Below are positions 49,726 through 59,093 of a stretch of DNA of 60,800 bases, piece by piece; the stretch's first letter is position 1; each line of letters opens with the position of its first letter. The position numbers and the translations under genes are program-made. The DNA comes from Paenibacillus sp. FJAT-29882 (GTDB lineage Bacteria > Bacillota > Bacilli > Bacillales > DSM-1321). The stretch spans positions 1 through 60,800 of the forward strand of contig NZ_LMVB01000011.1 of the NCBI RefSeq assembly GCF_001510645.1, written 5' to 3'. The notes under the pieces are model-generated. The model was not told where the DNA came from. It ran no database searches and saw only the letters and a list, made by a program, of their open reading frames with translations.

Positions 49726-52173
49726 TTATAGACTTTCATTCGACTTAAAAACTCTTCTATATTTAGAAGGTTTATTTTCCAATGATTCATATTGATCAGG
49801 ATCAATGACTTCCATTTCTTGAATTGAAGCTCTTGTTTGAATCTCTACTCGCTGAGATCCTGCAAAGAAAATCCCCTTACCTTTACCTTGTTTGTCTCTT
49901 TTCTTCTGTTTTAAGATTTTCATTTCTCTATCAGAAAAATTGTATAAATTTTGTGCGACTGGAAGATCCGTTTCTCCTAGAGCCATGAATAACTTAAAGT
50001 AACTGTTATCTATAATTGCCTGTCCATACTTAGGTATAGAAAGAAAGTCAGGTAAATTTTGAGTTGCAGTAACAAGTGATAAGCCGTATTTACGCCCTCG
50101 TTTTACCAATGTGGACAAGAACTCTAACGTCTGAGGTCGTTTGATATCTGCAAATTCATGAGCTTCATCAGCATAAATTCTCTTTGTTTTACTTCTGTCA
50201 ACTTTACAGAACTGCCATACGTCCTTTAGCAAGATATCGTATAAGGGCTTACGAACTGCATCACTAACTTGAGAAATATCAAAAACAGTCATTTTGTCTA
50301 TCTCCCAATTGGTTTGACCGTTAAACATCGCTGCATAAGATCCATTGATATAAGGATTAAAAACAGCTTTCATATTAATAAGATGCTCTGACTCTTTAGC
50401 TGATTTATTTTCTTCAATCATTTTTTCTAAAACTATTTCTAAGGTAGTGAGCGTTGGAAATAGTTCAGGTAGTTCTGTACTCTCGAAAGTGAGTTGAACT
50501 TCTTTATAACAATTTCGTATGGCTATTTCCAACAATGATTCATCATATGAAGTCATTTCTGGATAAATCCATTTAAAAAACGTTATAGTATCCATTATTT
50601 TTTGACCTAAATAGCTTCCTATGTTAACTTCACCATCATCTTGACCGTCAGAGTCAATTACAGCATTACGAATATGAAAAGGATTAGAAACATAAGGACT
50701 CATTGAACTGAACCTATACCTCTTTCCATATGGAAAGAAAAATTCACCTTCTATATCAAACAGAATTGTATAATCTCTATACGGATAATGCCTCATGGCA
50801 TCAGCACTTATGTAGAACGATTTACCAGAACCACTATATGCAATAATAGCCATGTGAGGGTTTGTATGAATCTTTTTATTAAATGGATCTACAACAACAA
50901 GGCCCTTAGACGTAACATTTTCGCCTTGTAAAATTCCTCGTCTTTCCATTAACTCACTTGAATCAAATAGGATTAACGAAGCTACGTCCGATCCTGTTAA
51001 ATTCCAAACGTAATCTTGCGTTATTTTATTGTCAGCAATTATTGGCAAGGTAGTCCAAAATGGATCAAAACCTTTATGTTTTAATTCAACACTAGAACAA
51101 CGAGCTGAAGCTATTCTACTGCGTAAAGTAGTTACAGTAGTATTGAGCTTTTCTTTTTCTTTTTCACTTATACCAATAGTCACATTAACATCAAATAAAA
51201 CGGTATTTGCATTTCCTAATTCATCAATAAGTAATTCTGCTGTTTGCTTCTCTCGTTCATACTTTTTTTGTTCATGTAATGGCCTATTAGTTTCAAGTGC
51301 TTTAGATCCTAATTCCCGCGCTGCATTAGATAATTCTCTTGTGATAGTTTCTTTGTTTTTTGGAGTTAATGTAAAAGAGACATTAATATCACCATTTATT
51401 TCAAAGATTCTTTTCAGCCATCGGAAATTCTTAACTTCAAGTGGAAATGTGTCAATACTAAAGAATCTATAGTATCTCCCATCATTTTCTAGTACTTTTG
51501 GATCATTTGCATCAATAACCATTTGTTTAGGAGAAATATCAAACAATTCCCACTCATCCTGAAATGGCTCTACTATACTTGTTTCTGGATTTAGTCTTTC
51601 ATAAAGCAAACGTAATATCTCTTTTTCCTTCAAAATTGTAACGAACATATCTTCAGATCCTAATTCAGCTTGTACACTGTACATTGCATCTTCTAACAAT
51701 TGTTTAGCAATTTCATATTTTGATTGCTTGGACTCTAGAGATATGTAAAAATTCAAAACATTTCTACTTTTATTGGTCATAGACTCTAAAAATTTTGCTT
51801 GATCATCTAACCACTCAATTTCAATTTCAGTATTTAATTCATTTTTATATTCTTCAATAGCCTCTATATTCGATTCAATATTAATTTTTTCGGATTGAAT
51901 GTAAATACCTATTCTACCGTCAAATGAGTTTAATGCGCCTTGTATACTTTCATAAACTGCTTCAAGGTCATCTTCTGATAGTAGTTCAGCATTTACAGGC
52001 GATACTTTACCGATAATTTTATACCTTTTATCACTAGTCTGTATTAAATCCCCAATTGATTTAATAGGAATTTCATAATTCAGTCCCTCTGGTTTCGAAC
52101 TGCTCGACTTCTTTCTTTTTCCTGATTTCTCTGGCCTTTTGGTTGATAATAAACTGCCTTTGAATAGGGGCAT
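49726..52173 (-). CDS. virB4: VirB4-type conjugation ATPase
   Basis: 815 residues. The C-terminal ATPase domain has Walker A YSGSGKSF (about 449), Walker B RIYADEAHEF (about 669) and the later motif GLSLVTATQNLPDFL; the N-terminal half is the membrane-facing CagE/TrbE-like domain. Energy supply and assembly of the mating channel. The ATG at 52173 follows GGAGG by 7 bases; this places its start 101 bp inside the preceding prgI-like gene. Confidence 0.93.
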   Translation of the reverse strand: MPLFKGSLLSTKRPEKSGKRKKSSSSKPEGLNYEIPIKSIGDLIQTSDKRYKIIGKVSPVNAELLSEDDLEAVYESIQGALNSFDGRIGIYIQSEKINIESNIEAIEEYKNELNTEIEIEWLDDQAKFLESMTNKSRNVLNFYISLESKQSKYEIAKQLLEDAMYSVQAELGSEDMFVTILKEKEILRLLYERLNPETSIVEPFQDEWELFDISPKQMVIDANDPKVLENDGRYYRFFSIDTFPLEVKNFRWLKRIFEINGDINVSFTLTPKNKETITRELSNAARELGSKALETNRPLHEQKKYEREKQTAELLIDELGNANTVLFDVNVTIGISEKEKEKLNTTVTTLRSRIASARCSSVELKHKGFDPFWTTLPIIADNKITQDYVWNLTGSDVASLILFDSSELMERRGILQGENVTSKGLVVVDPFNKKIHTNPHMAIIAYSGSGKSFYISADAMRHYPYRDYTILFDIEGEFFFPYGKRYRFSSMSPYVSNPFHIRNAVIDSDGQDDGEVNIGSYLGQKIMDTITFFKWIYPEMTSYDESLLEIAIRNCYKEVQLTFESTELPELFPTLTTLEIVLEKMIEENKSAKESEHLINMKAVFNPYINGSYAAMFNGQTNWEIDKMTVFDISQVSDAVRKPLYDILLKDVWQFCKVDRSKTKRIYADEAHEFADIKRPQTLEFLSTLVKRGRKYGLSLVTATQNLPDFLSIPKYGQAIIDNSYFKLFMALGETDLPVAQNLYNFSDREMKILKQKKRDKQGKGKGIFFAGSQRVEIQTRASIQEMEVIDPDQYESLENKPSKYRRVFKSNESL

Positions 52174-52498
52174 CACTTGTCCTCCTTTCTAGGATTATCT
52201 TTTTATCTGGGAATAATTTAGGAAATAGCGACGATAAAATAGCTCGAAGTTCGTACATTAAAAATACCTTTAGATAATCAAGACCTGTTTCTTTATGTTT
52301 TAATTCAACAAATACGAAAGCAGATAACCCTAACGATATGATTCCTAAAAACATTGTGATTTCGTTGAAATTATTAAATGTAAAAAGAACAATAACTAAG
52401 GCAAACGGAAGCCATTTAAAAAAGTTTTTAATAGGGAATGGTCCTACCTTAATTCTTCCGTCAACATGCCTCGGAATTCTTCTGTGTTTAGAATCCAT
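52073..52498 (-). CDS. PrgI-like membrane protein
   Basis: 141 residues. Basic N terminus, two close membrane helices (about 28-43 FKWLPFALVIVLFTFN and 48-66), then an amphipathic segment and a charged tail. PrgI/TcpE-like proteins of this size precede VirB4 in Gram-positive transfer operons. AAGGAG precedes the ATG. The last 33 codons overlap the virB4-like gene in another frame. Confidence 0.7.
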   Translation of the reverse strand: MDSKHRRIPRHVDGRIKVGPFPIKNFFKWLPFALVIVLFTFNNFNEITMFLGIISLGLSAFVFVELKHKETGLDYLKVFLMYELRAILSSLFPKLFPDKKIILERRTSDAPIQRQFIINQKAREIRKKKEVEQFETRGTEL

Positions 52499-52512
52499 TG
52501 CTATACTCCTTA

Positions 52513-53400
52513 TTAAACAGGCTTAACCGCACTTGCCATTTTTTTATAAGCTGCCATTCTTCCAGCTGACCCAGCAGCTCTAGTTGAACTAGACCCTACA
52601 CCCGTTGAGTACACAAATTTACGTAATACTTGCGGTCCTTTGATCATTGTAAATATTACACCTATCGAGATTACTTGAGATAACAAAGGTTGCTCACCCA
52701 ATTTCCCCATAGCATTCACTAATATTTGCAACAACAAAACGTGAACAGCTTGTGTGAACACAACAGAAATAGTCTCGCGCATCCATACATCAAGCGCTTC
52801 TCCATTCCTTACAATAGAAACTGCTACTATTGGAGCCAGTAAAATAATGATTATTATTTCTACATATCTAATTCCTGCAATAATTCCAAGAATTATTGCA
52901 GCAATCGCTAAGACTAACATGATCATTACTAAAGTAGTATTTAATACGTAGGTAGGAAATAATACCCCTAACAATGATTCCCCAGAAATATTCACACCAC
53001 CAGCAGTAATCATTTTTACTAATAAATTATTAATCTTTAAAAAAACGTTAGTAACTGACCAGGGTAAAAAATAAATACAAGTAGCAGCAAATACAGTTTT
53101 CATTAACAAAGTACCTACTGACACTTCATCGGATCTAAAAGCAGCCGGACCAGCTTGCTGTTTAAATCCTTCCCATGCAATTGATACGACTAAAAGTGAA
53201 ATAGCAAGTATTTGAATTTGTGCTAAATATGCATTTATATTGAAAAAATTATCAATCTTTGTTTCTATTACAATAAAATCTGTTATGAGTTTTACTCCTT
53301 CAGTTGCCATATCAGATGCTAGTTTATAAAAGAAACCCATTCCAGCTTCATAAAGTTTTTCTGTAATCCAACTACTTCCATCTTTTATGTTCTCCCACAT
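52513..53400 (-). CDS. VirB6/TrbL-like channel protein
   Basis: 295 residues with about six membrane helices (for example 61-80, 100-120, 147-170, 173-195, 215-232, 240-258) and a Ser/Gly/Ala-rich tail. The helical pattern and the GPAAF/KGPQVLRKF segments are those of the TrbL/VirB6 family in Gram-positive systems. It forms the inner-membrane part of the channel. AAGGGTG precedes the ATG; 10 bp separate it from the VirB2-like gene upstream. Confidence 0.8.
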   Translation of the reverse strand: MWENIKDGSSWITEKLYEAGMGFFYKLASDMATEGVKLITDFIVIETKIDNFFNINAYLAQIQILAISLLVVSIAWEGFKQQAGPAAFRSDEVSVGTLLMKTVFAATCIYFLPWSVTNVFLKINNLLVKMITAGGVNISGESLLGVLFPTYVLNTTLVMIMLVLAIAAIILGIIAGIRYVEIIIIILLAPIVAVSIVRNGEALDVWMRETISVVFTQAVHVLLLQILVNAMGKLGEQPLLSQVISIGVIFTMIKGPQVLRKFVYSTGVGSSSTRAAGSAGRMAAYKKMASAVKPV

Positions 53401-53410
53401 AAAAACACCC

Positions 53411-53656
53411 TTAAATCATTCCTTTAAATTTCCCATAAACATATAGTGCTACCCAGATTGCAAATGGTAGAGCAAACATCCAAATTACACTGTCACGAAT
53501 TGAACGCTTAACTTCTGATCTTTCTGATTCATCTGCACCTTTATATTTCAAACCTAGATAACCTATCCTTACTGCTGCCGCAGAAGAGAACAATGTTAAG
53601 ATCATAGTTTTGAATTCCCCAAAAATACCAACAAGTATCGTAGTAAACTGTGTCAT
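53411..53656 (-). CDS. VirB2-like small membrane protein
   Basis: 81 residues with two membrane helices (about 8-35 and 57-73) joined by a charged loop (KYKGADESERSEVKRSIRDS). This is the size and plan of VirB2/TrbC-type subunits next to VirB6, without a recognisable signal peptide. TTGGAGG lies 7 bases before the ATG. A long structured leader and a separate promoter precede it. Confidence 0.65.
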   Translation of the reverse strand: MTQFTTILVGIFGEFKTMILTLFSSAAAVRIGYLGLKYKGADESERSEVKRSIRDSVIWMFALPFAIWVALYVYGKFKGMI

Positions 53657-53679
53657 TATAATTCCTCCAATTTCAAAAT

Positions 53680-53793
53680 AATAAGTATTAGCAAGACAGA
53701 TTTAATTTACACATACCTCCTCTCAAAATAAGTTTTGAGCAACTTACCCAATACTTATATTACTATTATAGTCAAATAATCACAGATAGTAAA
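53680..53793 (-). promoter_or_regulatory. Promoter and structured leader of the channel operon
   Basis: Minus strand: TTTACT, 17 bp, TATAAT (53765-53793). The transcript would fold as AATAAGTATT / AATACTTATT (53681-53689 with 53750-53758) enclosing CTCAAAA-TAAG-TTTTGAG (53722-53739). It may stabilise the mRNA of an abundant subunit. Confidence 0.55.
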
Positions 53794-53848
53794 GAAAATA
53801 ATGGTAATATTTTAGTATATATGTTACATTTGATAGTTTTAATGAATG

Positions 53849-53887
53849 AAAAAAGAACTACATCCATTAAATCGAATGTAGTTCTTT
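53849..53887 (-). terminator. Terminator of the 160-residue gene
   Basis: AAAGAACTACAT / ATGTAGTTCTTT 12-bp stem, T run on the minus strand. Confidence 0.9.
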
Positions 53888-53896
53888 AGGTTCACT

Positions 53897-54379
53897 TTAT
53901 ACTATTACTATTCGCCATTCATTAATTTTAAAAAAACTTTTTTCATTTTCATTCATCTTGTTTACGCAACTTAAATAGATACATATTTCAGCACATTCTT
54001 GTATTTTCCAACCATATTTTTTTGCATAATTCTTTAAAGTTGCATGCAATTCTTTATCAATTAAACCACCAATATTATATCTTTCGTTTCCATAATTGCT
54101 TATGTATATCATTTTAGCATCTTTTTCTAACTCGTTAATTCTTTCAATACCTTCTTGTAGTATAGCCTCAAGAATAAAAGAATCTATGGCATCGGATTCT
54201 ATTTTAGCAAGAGCTCTTAAGTAATGATAAGCTTTCAAAGCTGAATCTCTTATTCTATATGTTTTATTCTCTCTTTTATCCAGCATACACATTCCCAACC
54301 CCATATACTCCCAAAATTCTAACTCCTTTTTATATATAAATTTAGTATATTTTATATTTGAAATTACCTTTTTATACAT
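53897..54379 (-). CDS. Probable RHH regulator inside the transfer region
   Basis: 160 residues. A basic N terminus, then IRDSALKAYHYLRALAKIES DAIDSFILEAILQEGIERI and IGGLIDKELHATLKNYAKKY GWKIQECAEICIYLSCV, two stretches that look like RHH domains. It has its own promoter (minus strand TTGGGA, 17 bp, TAGAAT) and terminator, so it is a monocistronic regulator placed between mobilisation and channel genes. The start is uncertain; no good ribosome site precedes the ATG at 54379 or the TTG at 54397. It is a candidate reader of the GTTCCT operators. Confidence 0.5.
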   Translation of the reverse strand: MYKKVISNIKYTKFIYKKELEFWEYMGLGMCMLDKRENKTYRIRDSALKAYHYLRALAKIESDAIDSFILEAILQEGIERINELEKDAKMIYISNYGNERYNIGGLIDKELHATLKNYAKKYGWKIQECAEICIYLSCVNKMNENEKSFFKINEWRIVIV

Positions 54380-54462
54380 AGGTACATTGAAGTGCAAATT
54401 TACTTTATTCTACCATATAATGGACCAAATCCCAAAAATTTAATAACTAGTATTAATCTTCA

Positions 54463-54497
54463 ATAAAAAAATTAGAAGTATATTACCTTCTAATTAA
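54463..54497 (-). terminator. Terminator after the MinD-like gene
   Basis: TTAGAAG / CTTCTAA hairpin overlapping the stop codon, followed by TTTTTTTATTG. Confidence 0.85.
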
Positions 54498-55680
54498 AAA
54501 ATGGAACTCTAAATTTCTTCTTTAATTTCCCTTCTTTAATTTCCTCTTCTGAGAAAAAGTATCTTTTTATAGTTTCGAACGATTTTTCTAACTCTTCACT
54601 TTGATCTACCGCATACACGAATTCCTTTGAATAAACACTCGAATATACGACTTCAGGGCTAATGAACGGAACTTTAAAGAAAGATTCTTGTTCAATCGCC
54701 TGAACAAACTTCTTTTCATTGATTGTTTTTGACCATTTATTATAAACAAATTCAATAGGTAACGTATCTTCTTCTCTCATTTTATGTAATTTATATAACC
54801 TTTCCTGATTTATTAGTATATCAGCAGGATTCGGATCTATAATTACTAAAACTAAATCTGAGTTCTTTACAATTTCATATGTCGATTCTTCTTCAAATTC
54901 GTAACCTAAGTCGTAAATACAGATATTTTTGTTTAATTGGTATAATAACCTAAGTGACTTTTCCTTATCCCATTCCAATTCATTATTATTAGGTGATTTT
55001 ATCGCAAACTTAACACCTTTTCTTTCCTCAAACATAAAATCTTCTACTTTTCTATTGTGATTAATCTCCTCAAATGGAGAATATATTCCTTCAGTACTTG
55101 GATATAAATCAAAACTATAAAAATAATAAGGTGTTTTTGAAATCGGAGACTCTATAAGAGTGACGGTTTTTCCAGTTTTTGAAAATGCTCTTGCTAGATT
55201 GGATGATACAAATGTAGAACCAGCACGTTCAGAAAGGTTTACTACAGCAATAACCGTATTATTATATTGTTGCTGTACAACAGGAACTTCAATCCTCTTC
55301 TCTTTTATTACCTCTTTATATAAAATCCTTACTGGCTTACCATCTTCAAAGACAATTTCTTCATCTGAATTATCAGCTACAGGTAATATATATCTTTCTG
55401 AATCTGAAAATACTTTGTATTTGCTCTTAATACTTTCTACTACATCTTCATAATTACCATTAAATATTATTAGTTTGGTATTAATTCTCTCAAAGAGTTG
55501 TATAATTCCCTCGTATTCTGAAATATTACTATCAATTACCACTAAATCAAAACCTATTGAAGCAGCATTTTTTATATTTTGAAATTCTTTTTCAAAATCC
55601 CAATTAATATTTGCTTCATTCACATTTAATCGTATTCTTTTATAACTTTCTTCAGATCTTAATATACATAAAATCCTCAT
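54490..55680 (-). CDS. Second CpaE/MinD-like protein with degenerate P-loop
   Basis: 396 residues. A receiver-like N terminus (1-115, MRILCILRSEESYKRIRLNV), then a MinD-like domain starting AVVNLSERAGSTFVSSNLAR. The P-loop position reads ERAGSTF, with neither signature lysine, so ATP hydrolysis is doubtful. NICIYDLGYEFEEES and LVLVIIDPNPADILI follow the MinD switch pattern. Paralogous in plan to the CpaE-like protein at 45479 but located with the coupling protein. It might position the secretion machinery. Confidence 0.7.
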   Translation of the reverse strand: MRILCILRSEESYKRIRLNVNEANINWDFEKEFQNIKNAASIGFDLVVIDSNISEYEGIIQLFERINTKLIIFNGNYEDVVESIKSKYKVFSDSERYILPVADNSDEEIVFEDGKPVRILYKEVIKEKRIEVPVVQQQYNNTVIAVVNLSERAGSTFVSSNLARAFSKTGKTVTLIESPISKTPYYFYSFDLYPSTEGIYSPFEEINHNRKVEDFMFEERKGVKFAIKSPNNNELEWDKEKSLRLLYQLNKNICIYDLGYEFEEESTYEIVKNSDLVLVIIDPNPADILINQERLYKLHKMREEDTLPIEFVYNKWSKTINEKKFVQAIEQESFFKVPFISPEVVYSSVYSKEFVYAVDQSEELEKSFETIKRYFFSEEEIKEGKLKKKFRVPFFN

Positions 55681-55700
55681 ATACTTACCACCCTTATAAT

Positions 55701-55736
55701 TAAAAAGAGGATTGTTTGTCTCACAATCCCCTTTTG
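55701..55736 (-). terminator. Attenuator or terminator between two transfer genes
   Basis: GGGGATTGT / ACAATCCTC stem followed by TTTTTAATT on the minus strand; it may lower read-through from the VirD4 operon. Confidence 0.65.
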
Positions 55737-55744
55737 TTCTGTTT

Positions 55745-56113
55745 TTATCGCTCTAAACTTACTTCCTTATTCACTGTGATTTGAAAAACTTTTTCTACTA
55801 ATTTATTATAAGTATTTTCAGAATCTGCATCTCCTTTACTCATTTTATCAAACAAATTATTTCTCTCGTTTTTATCGATGCTCTCATCATGTTTTAAACC
55901 CAAAGATCTATTGAAACGTTCACCTTCTAATTGAAATACTAATCTCTTATCAAATTTATCATTTTTCTCATCATCATTAAGAACAGACCATTCTTTCACA
56001 GTTTTCTCTGAAAGATCTTGGGGAAACTTATCTGGAATACTTTTTTCACCAACTGCATTTGATTTCATTAGTTCTCTTAGTGTCATATTCTTTTTAACAG
56101 TTATATTAGTCAT
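55745..56113 (-). CDS. Unknown hydrophilic protein, 122 residues
   Basis: No family recognised. It is very polar (Lys/Asp/Glu/Asn), without a membrane helix, and probably partly disordered (LSEKTVKEWSVLNDDEKNDK, LGLKHDESIDKNERNN). TTGGAGG lies 8 bases before the ATG and 31 bp after the VirD4-like stop. Perhaps a soluble partner of the coupling protein. Confidence 0.55.
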   Translation of the reverse strand: MTNITVKKNMTLRELMKSNAVGEKSIPDKFPQDLSEKTVKEWSVLNDDEKNDKFDKRLVFQLEGERFNRSLGLKHDESIDKNERNNLFDKMSKGDADSENTYNKLVEKVFQITVNKEVSLER

Positions 56114-56144
56114 TTACATACCTCCAAATTTAGTAGGGATTGAT

Positions 56145-58349
56145 TTACCATTGATTTTTCTCACTGACTAACCGATCTAGCTCATTCGAATTAGGCATTA
56201 TTATATCTTCTTCTTCATGATCATTTTCCACATTCTCTAATACATCTTCATCTTTTGACATTAAGTTCAAACCATCAAATATATTTACATCATTATCAAT
56301 ATCTTGCTCTAAAGATTCTACTTCATAGTAATCACCTTCTACCTCAATTACTTCACCCTCTTCATAAAAATCACTTTCTATTATTTCATTATGAGCAGTT
56401 TCATTCTCATCGTTTATTTCTTTCACTACAGCAACTTCCATTTCAGTAGTAATTTCTTTTTCTTTAGGTTTTGCAACATCTAGCTCAGGAACAACAAACT
56501 TTTTTGAATTAATTGACGATTTTTTAACATTGTCTTCTGCTTCTACCTTTTCGGTATCAGCGACTTGCTTACCTCTTACCGACCTAGCTTCTGAATATGA
56601 TGTAAATTTATCAAGATTTACTGGTTCAGCAATTACTTTTTTCCAGTATTCATATTGAACTTTATATAACGTTAAAGGTTGTCTGGCACGTTGAATAATA
56701 ATTGTTTCATCATTCGGAAAGGTTCTAATCTCATTAGGAAACAAAAGGCTTCTACCTTGGAAGTTTTGACTTTGTGATTTCCCAGGAGCAGTCATTATAC
56801 CTGAACCAGATTTTTGTGAATTCCCCTGTATTTTAATTGTCGTTTGACCAAGTGTTTTCGATATTTTATCAGCCGTAAATTCATCATTGACACCTAAAAC
56901 AACTAATGTATCACACTTAGCAAGCATTCCTTCCCAAACATCGCCATACAACTTTTTCATTTGAGCCAAGTCTTGCCAAATCATCATTGGATATATTCTC
57001 CGGCCTCTCATTGTGCCTAACATCTCTTCTAGGTCTGAAATTTTCCCGATGTTGGCTATTTCCTCAATGAGAAAAAATACAGGGACTTGGAGCTTGTTAT
57101 TATACTTATATGCCGTTTTATATAGTTGCTTAAATGTCATGGTTATCACCGTATTAATAACCGGTGAAAAAGTTTGATCACTATCTGGCATAAGAATGAA
57201 CAAAGCAATCGGTTTTTCTTTTTTCACCCCTAGTTTTCGTATATCTACAGTTGTTTTCGCTGTTATCTTTTTGATTCCCTCAATCGAAAATAGAGTTAGT
57301 TTAATCGCTAGTCCCCCGACAATCCCCGATCTTAACTTATCTTCGATTAACAAAAACTTGTTCCACAAATCTAGAGCTGCTCCCCCAATGTCATTGTTTG
57401 CGAAGAAGTATTTTGCTTTTTTAGGATCTTTTACTTCATCTTGAACTAATAGGTTAGAAATAGTTTCAAATGTTTGTTCATTATCCGGATATACTTGTAA
57501 TACAAAGCCTATTAACGCACTAAGTAATAGCATTTCTCCATTGTCCCATATTGGGTCTTTTCCTCCTGAAGCCTTCCCTTTTTGTTTAGCTGCGTTAGAA
57601 GCTGAAATAAATCCTTCTGCAATTTGCATTAACTCTTTTTCCTCGGTAATAAAATCAATTGGATTCAATTGATCCCCGTATCTCAAATGAATAAAATCTA
57701 GCACCCTAACTTCCCAACCATTTTTTTCTAAATATTTAGTGGTATACATTAATATTTCAGATTTAGGATCTGTTATAACAAAGTCCGGTTTTTCTTTAGA
57801 ATCTTTATAGTTTTTAACCATTTCAAAGATGCTAGGATACAAAAATCCAGTTGTCTTTTTTGATCCTGGAGGACCTATGACATTAACTTGCATATTTAAG
57901 TCAGTACTATTGTTTACTGTGTGATATGCATAATCACCATCAAGATCGTAAGATTGTTCCTTTATATGACCTAAAAACCAGCCTTGTTTATCATTTTTAT
58001 AATAATATTTTTTCTTCTCATTTAAGGTTTGCCATCTAGCCGTACCATGTGAACCATACCCATCTTGTTTTTCATATGTCTTTTTCTCTGAAGGATTAAT
58101 GAGTTCGAAAAATTGAAAAAACAGTGTGTATCCAATCGCAAACCATCCTGCTGCGTTCCAAGGATTGATGGTAGTAAAAAATAATACGTATGTATCAAGA
58201 TTTAATAGGTTAGAAAAGAAATATTCTGGATTATACTCTTCTAACTTGAAATTAAACTTTTCAAAAAAATCATTAATTGCTCTAGCTAAGTTTGGTAATA
58301 ATATTAGTTCTAATGAGATCAAAAAAAGTAGGCTCCTAATTTTTTTCAA
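56145..58349 (-). CDS. virD4: VirD4-type coupling protein
   Basis: 734 residues, TTG start after AAGGGGG. Two N-terminal membrane helices (about 5-22 and 60-80), Walker A IGPPGSKKTTGFLYPS (about 161), Walker B VFFLIEEIANIGK (about 428), and the VirD4 motifs WQDLAQMKKLYG and TLVVLGVNDEFTADK. The last 140 residues are acidic and likely flexible. It couples the relaxosome to the channel and pumps DNA. Directly downstream of the relaxase gene. Confidence 0.93.
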   Translation of the reverse strand: MKKIRSLLFLISLELILLPNLARAINDFFEKFNFKLEEYNPEYFFSNLLNLDTYVLFFTTINPWNAAGWFAIGYTLFFQFFELINPSEKKTYEKQDGYGSHGTARWQTLNEKKKYYYKNDKQGWFLGHIKEQSYDLDGDYAYHTVNNSTDLNMQVNVIGPPGSKKTTGFLYPSIFEMVKNYKDSKEKPDFVITDPKSEILMYTTKYLEKNGWEVRVLDFIHLRYGDQLNPIDFITEEKELMQIAEGFISASNAAKQKGKASGGKDPIWDNGEMLLLSALIGFVLQVYPDNEQTFETISNLLVQDEVKDPKKAKYFFANNDIGGAALDLWNKFLLIEDKLRSGIVGGLAIKLTLFSIEGIKKITAKTTVDIRKLGVKKEKPIALFILMPDSDQTFSPVINTVITMTFKQLYKTAYKYNNKLQVPVFFLIEEIANIGKISDLEEMLGTMRGRRIYPMMIWQDLAQMKKLYGDVWEGMLAKCDTLVVLGVNDEFTADKISKTLGQTTIKIQGNSQKSGSGIMTAPGKSQSQNFQGRSLLFPNEIRTFPNDETIIIQRARQPLTLYKVQYEYWKKVIAEPVNLDKFTSYSEARSVRGKQVADTEKVEAEDNVKKSSINSKKFVVPELDVAKPKEKEITTEMEVAVVKEINDENETAHNEIIESDFYEEGEVIEVEGDYYEVESLEQDIDNDVNIFDGLNLMSKDEDVLENVENDHEEEDIIMPNSNELDRLVSEKNQW

Positions 58350-58394
58350 ATCGCTACCCCCTTATTTAGTTTTACTTAATAATCGTATAAGATT

Positions 58395-59093
58395 TCATCG
58401 GCCACGTTCTTGCTCTTTCTGTTTGGCTTTCCTTCGTTTAGCATGTCTTTTCAATTCCGCACCCCTTAGTTGCTCTTTCGCTTCACCATCTAGCGCCATT
58501 GTTGCTGCCTCAAACGATTTAGCCATACCTTTTAAGATTTCCTTAGTGTCAATCCGTTCATGCCATTTATACTGAGCTTCACGTTCTAATTCTTGTTCAA
58601 AAGAACTCTTCATTAAAGAAAAATCATTTTGAGTTAGATATATTCTACTGTATCCTCTATCCCCTAAAGTATCGCTTACACCTTTAATTGTTACATGGCA
58701 ATGCGGATGACTACTTGCAGATTTTTCATCATGTACATGTGCTATCCAATCTAATTTTACAGCATGTTTTCTTTCGTAATCTCCCAATACATTTCTAATA
58801 ATATCCTTATAATCTTTTCCACTTCTCTTATAAGCTCTATAATCCTGTTCTTTTAGCGAGAATACTAATTTAAAAGCTTTAACAGTACTACCGTGTTGCA
58901 AGGCTCTATTGGACTTAACACGATTTAAAAAATCTCCATCAGATGCTAAATCTTCATCCCTAGAAAAGTATTGTTCCCTATTCTGTCCTAGTTGATCGGA
59001 TTCTCTTCCCATGTATTGAACATTACTTTTAACTTTAGCAAATACTTTTACCGGCTTGAAACCCTTAATTAAAACTCGGCCCCCTTTACTCAT
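58395..59093 (-). CDS. Small relaxase (MOB, HUH-type)
   Basis: 232 residues. Motif III is visible as WIAHVHDEKSASSHPHCHVT (H and HxH), and possible catalytic tyrosines are in NVQYMGRES and REQYFSRD near the N terminus. The C terminus is basic (KRHAKRRKAKQKEQERGR). It nicks oriT and stays on the transferred strand. It is shorter than most relaxases: only the nuclease domain is present, with no helicase or primase part. The ATG overlaps the stop of the MobC-like gene by 4 bp. The exact MOB class is not certain; the HUH arrangement is closest to MOBP. Confidence 0.78.
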   Translation of the reverse strand: MSKGGRVLIKGFKPVKVFAKVKSNVQYMGRESDQLGQNREQYFSRDEDLASDGDFLNRVKSNRALQHGSTVKAFKLVFSLKEQDYRAYKRSGKDYKDIIRNVLGDYERKHAVKLDWIAHVHDEKSASSHPHCHVTIKGVSDTLGDRGYSRIYLTQNDFSLMKSSFEQELEREAQYKWHERIDTKEILKGMAKSFEAATMALDGEAKEQLRGAELKRHAKRRKAKQKEQERGR

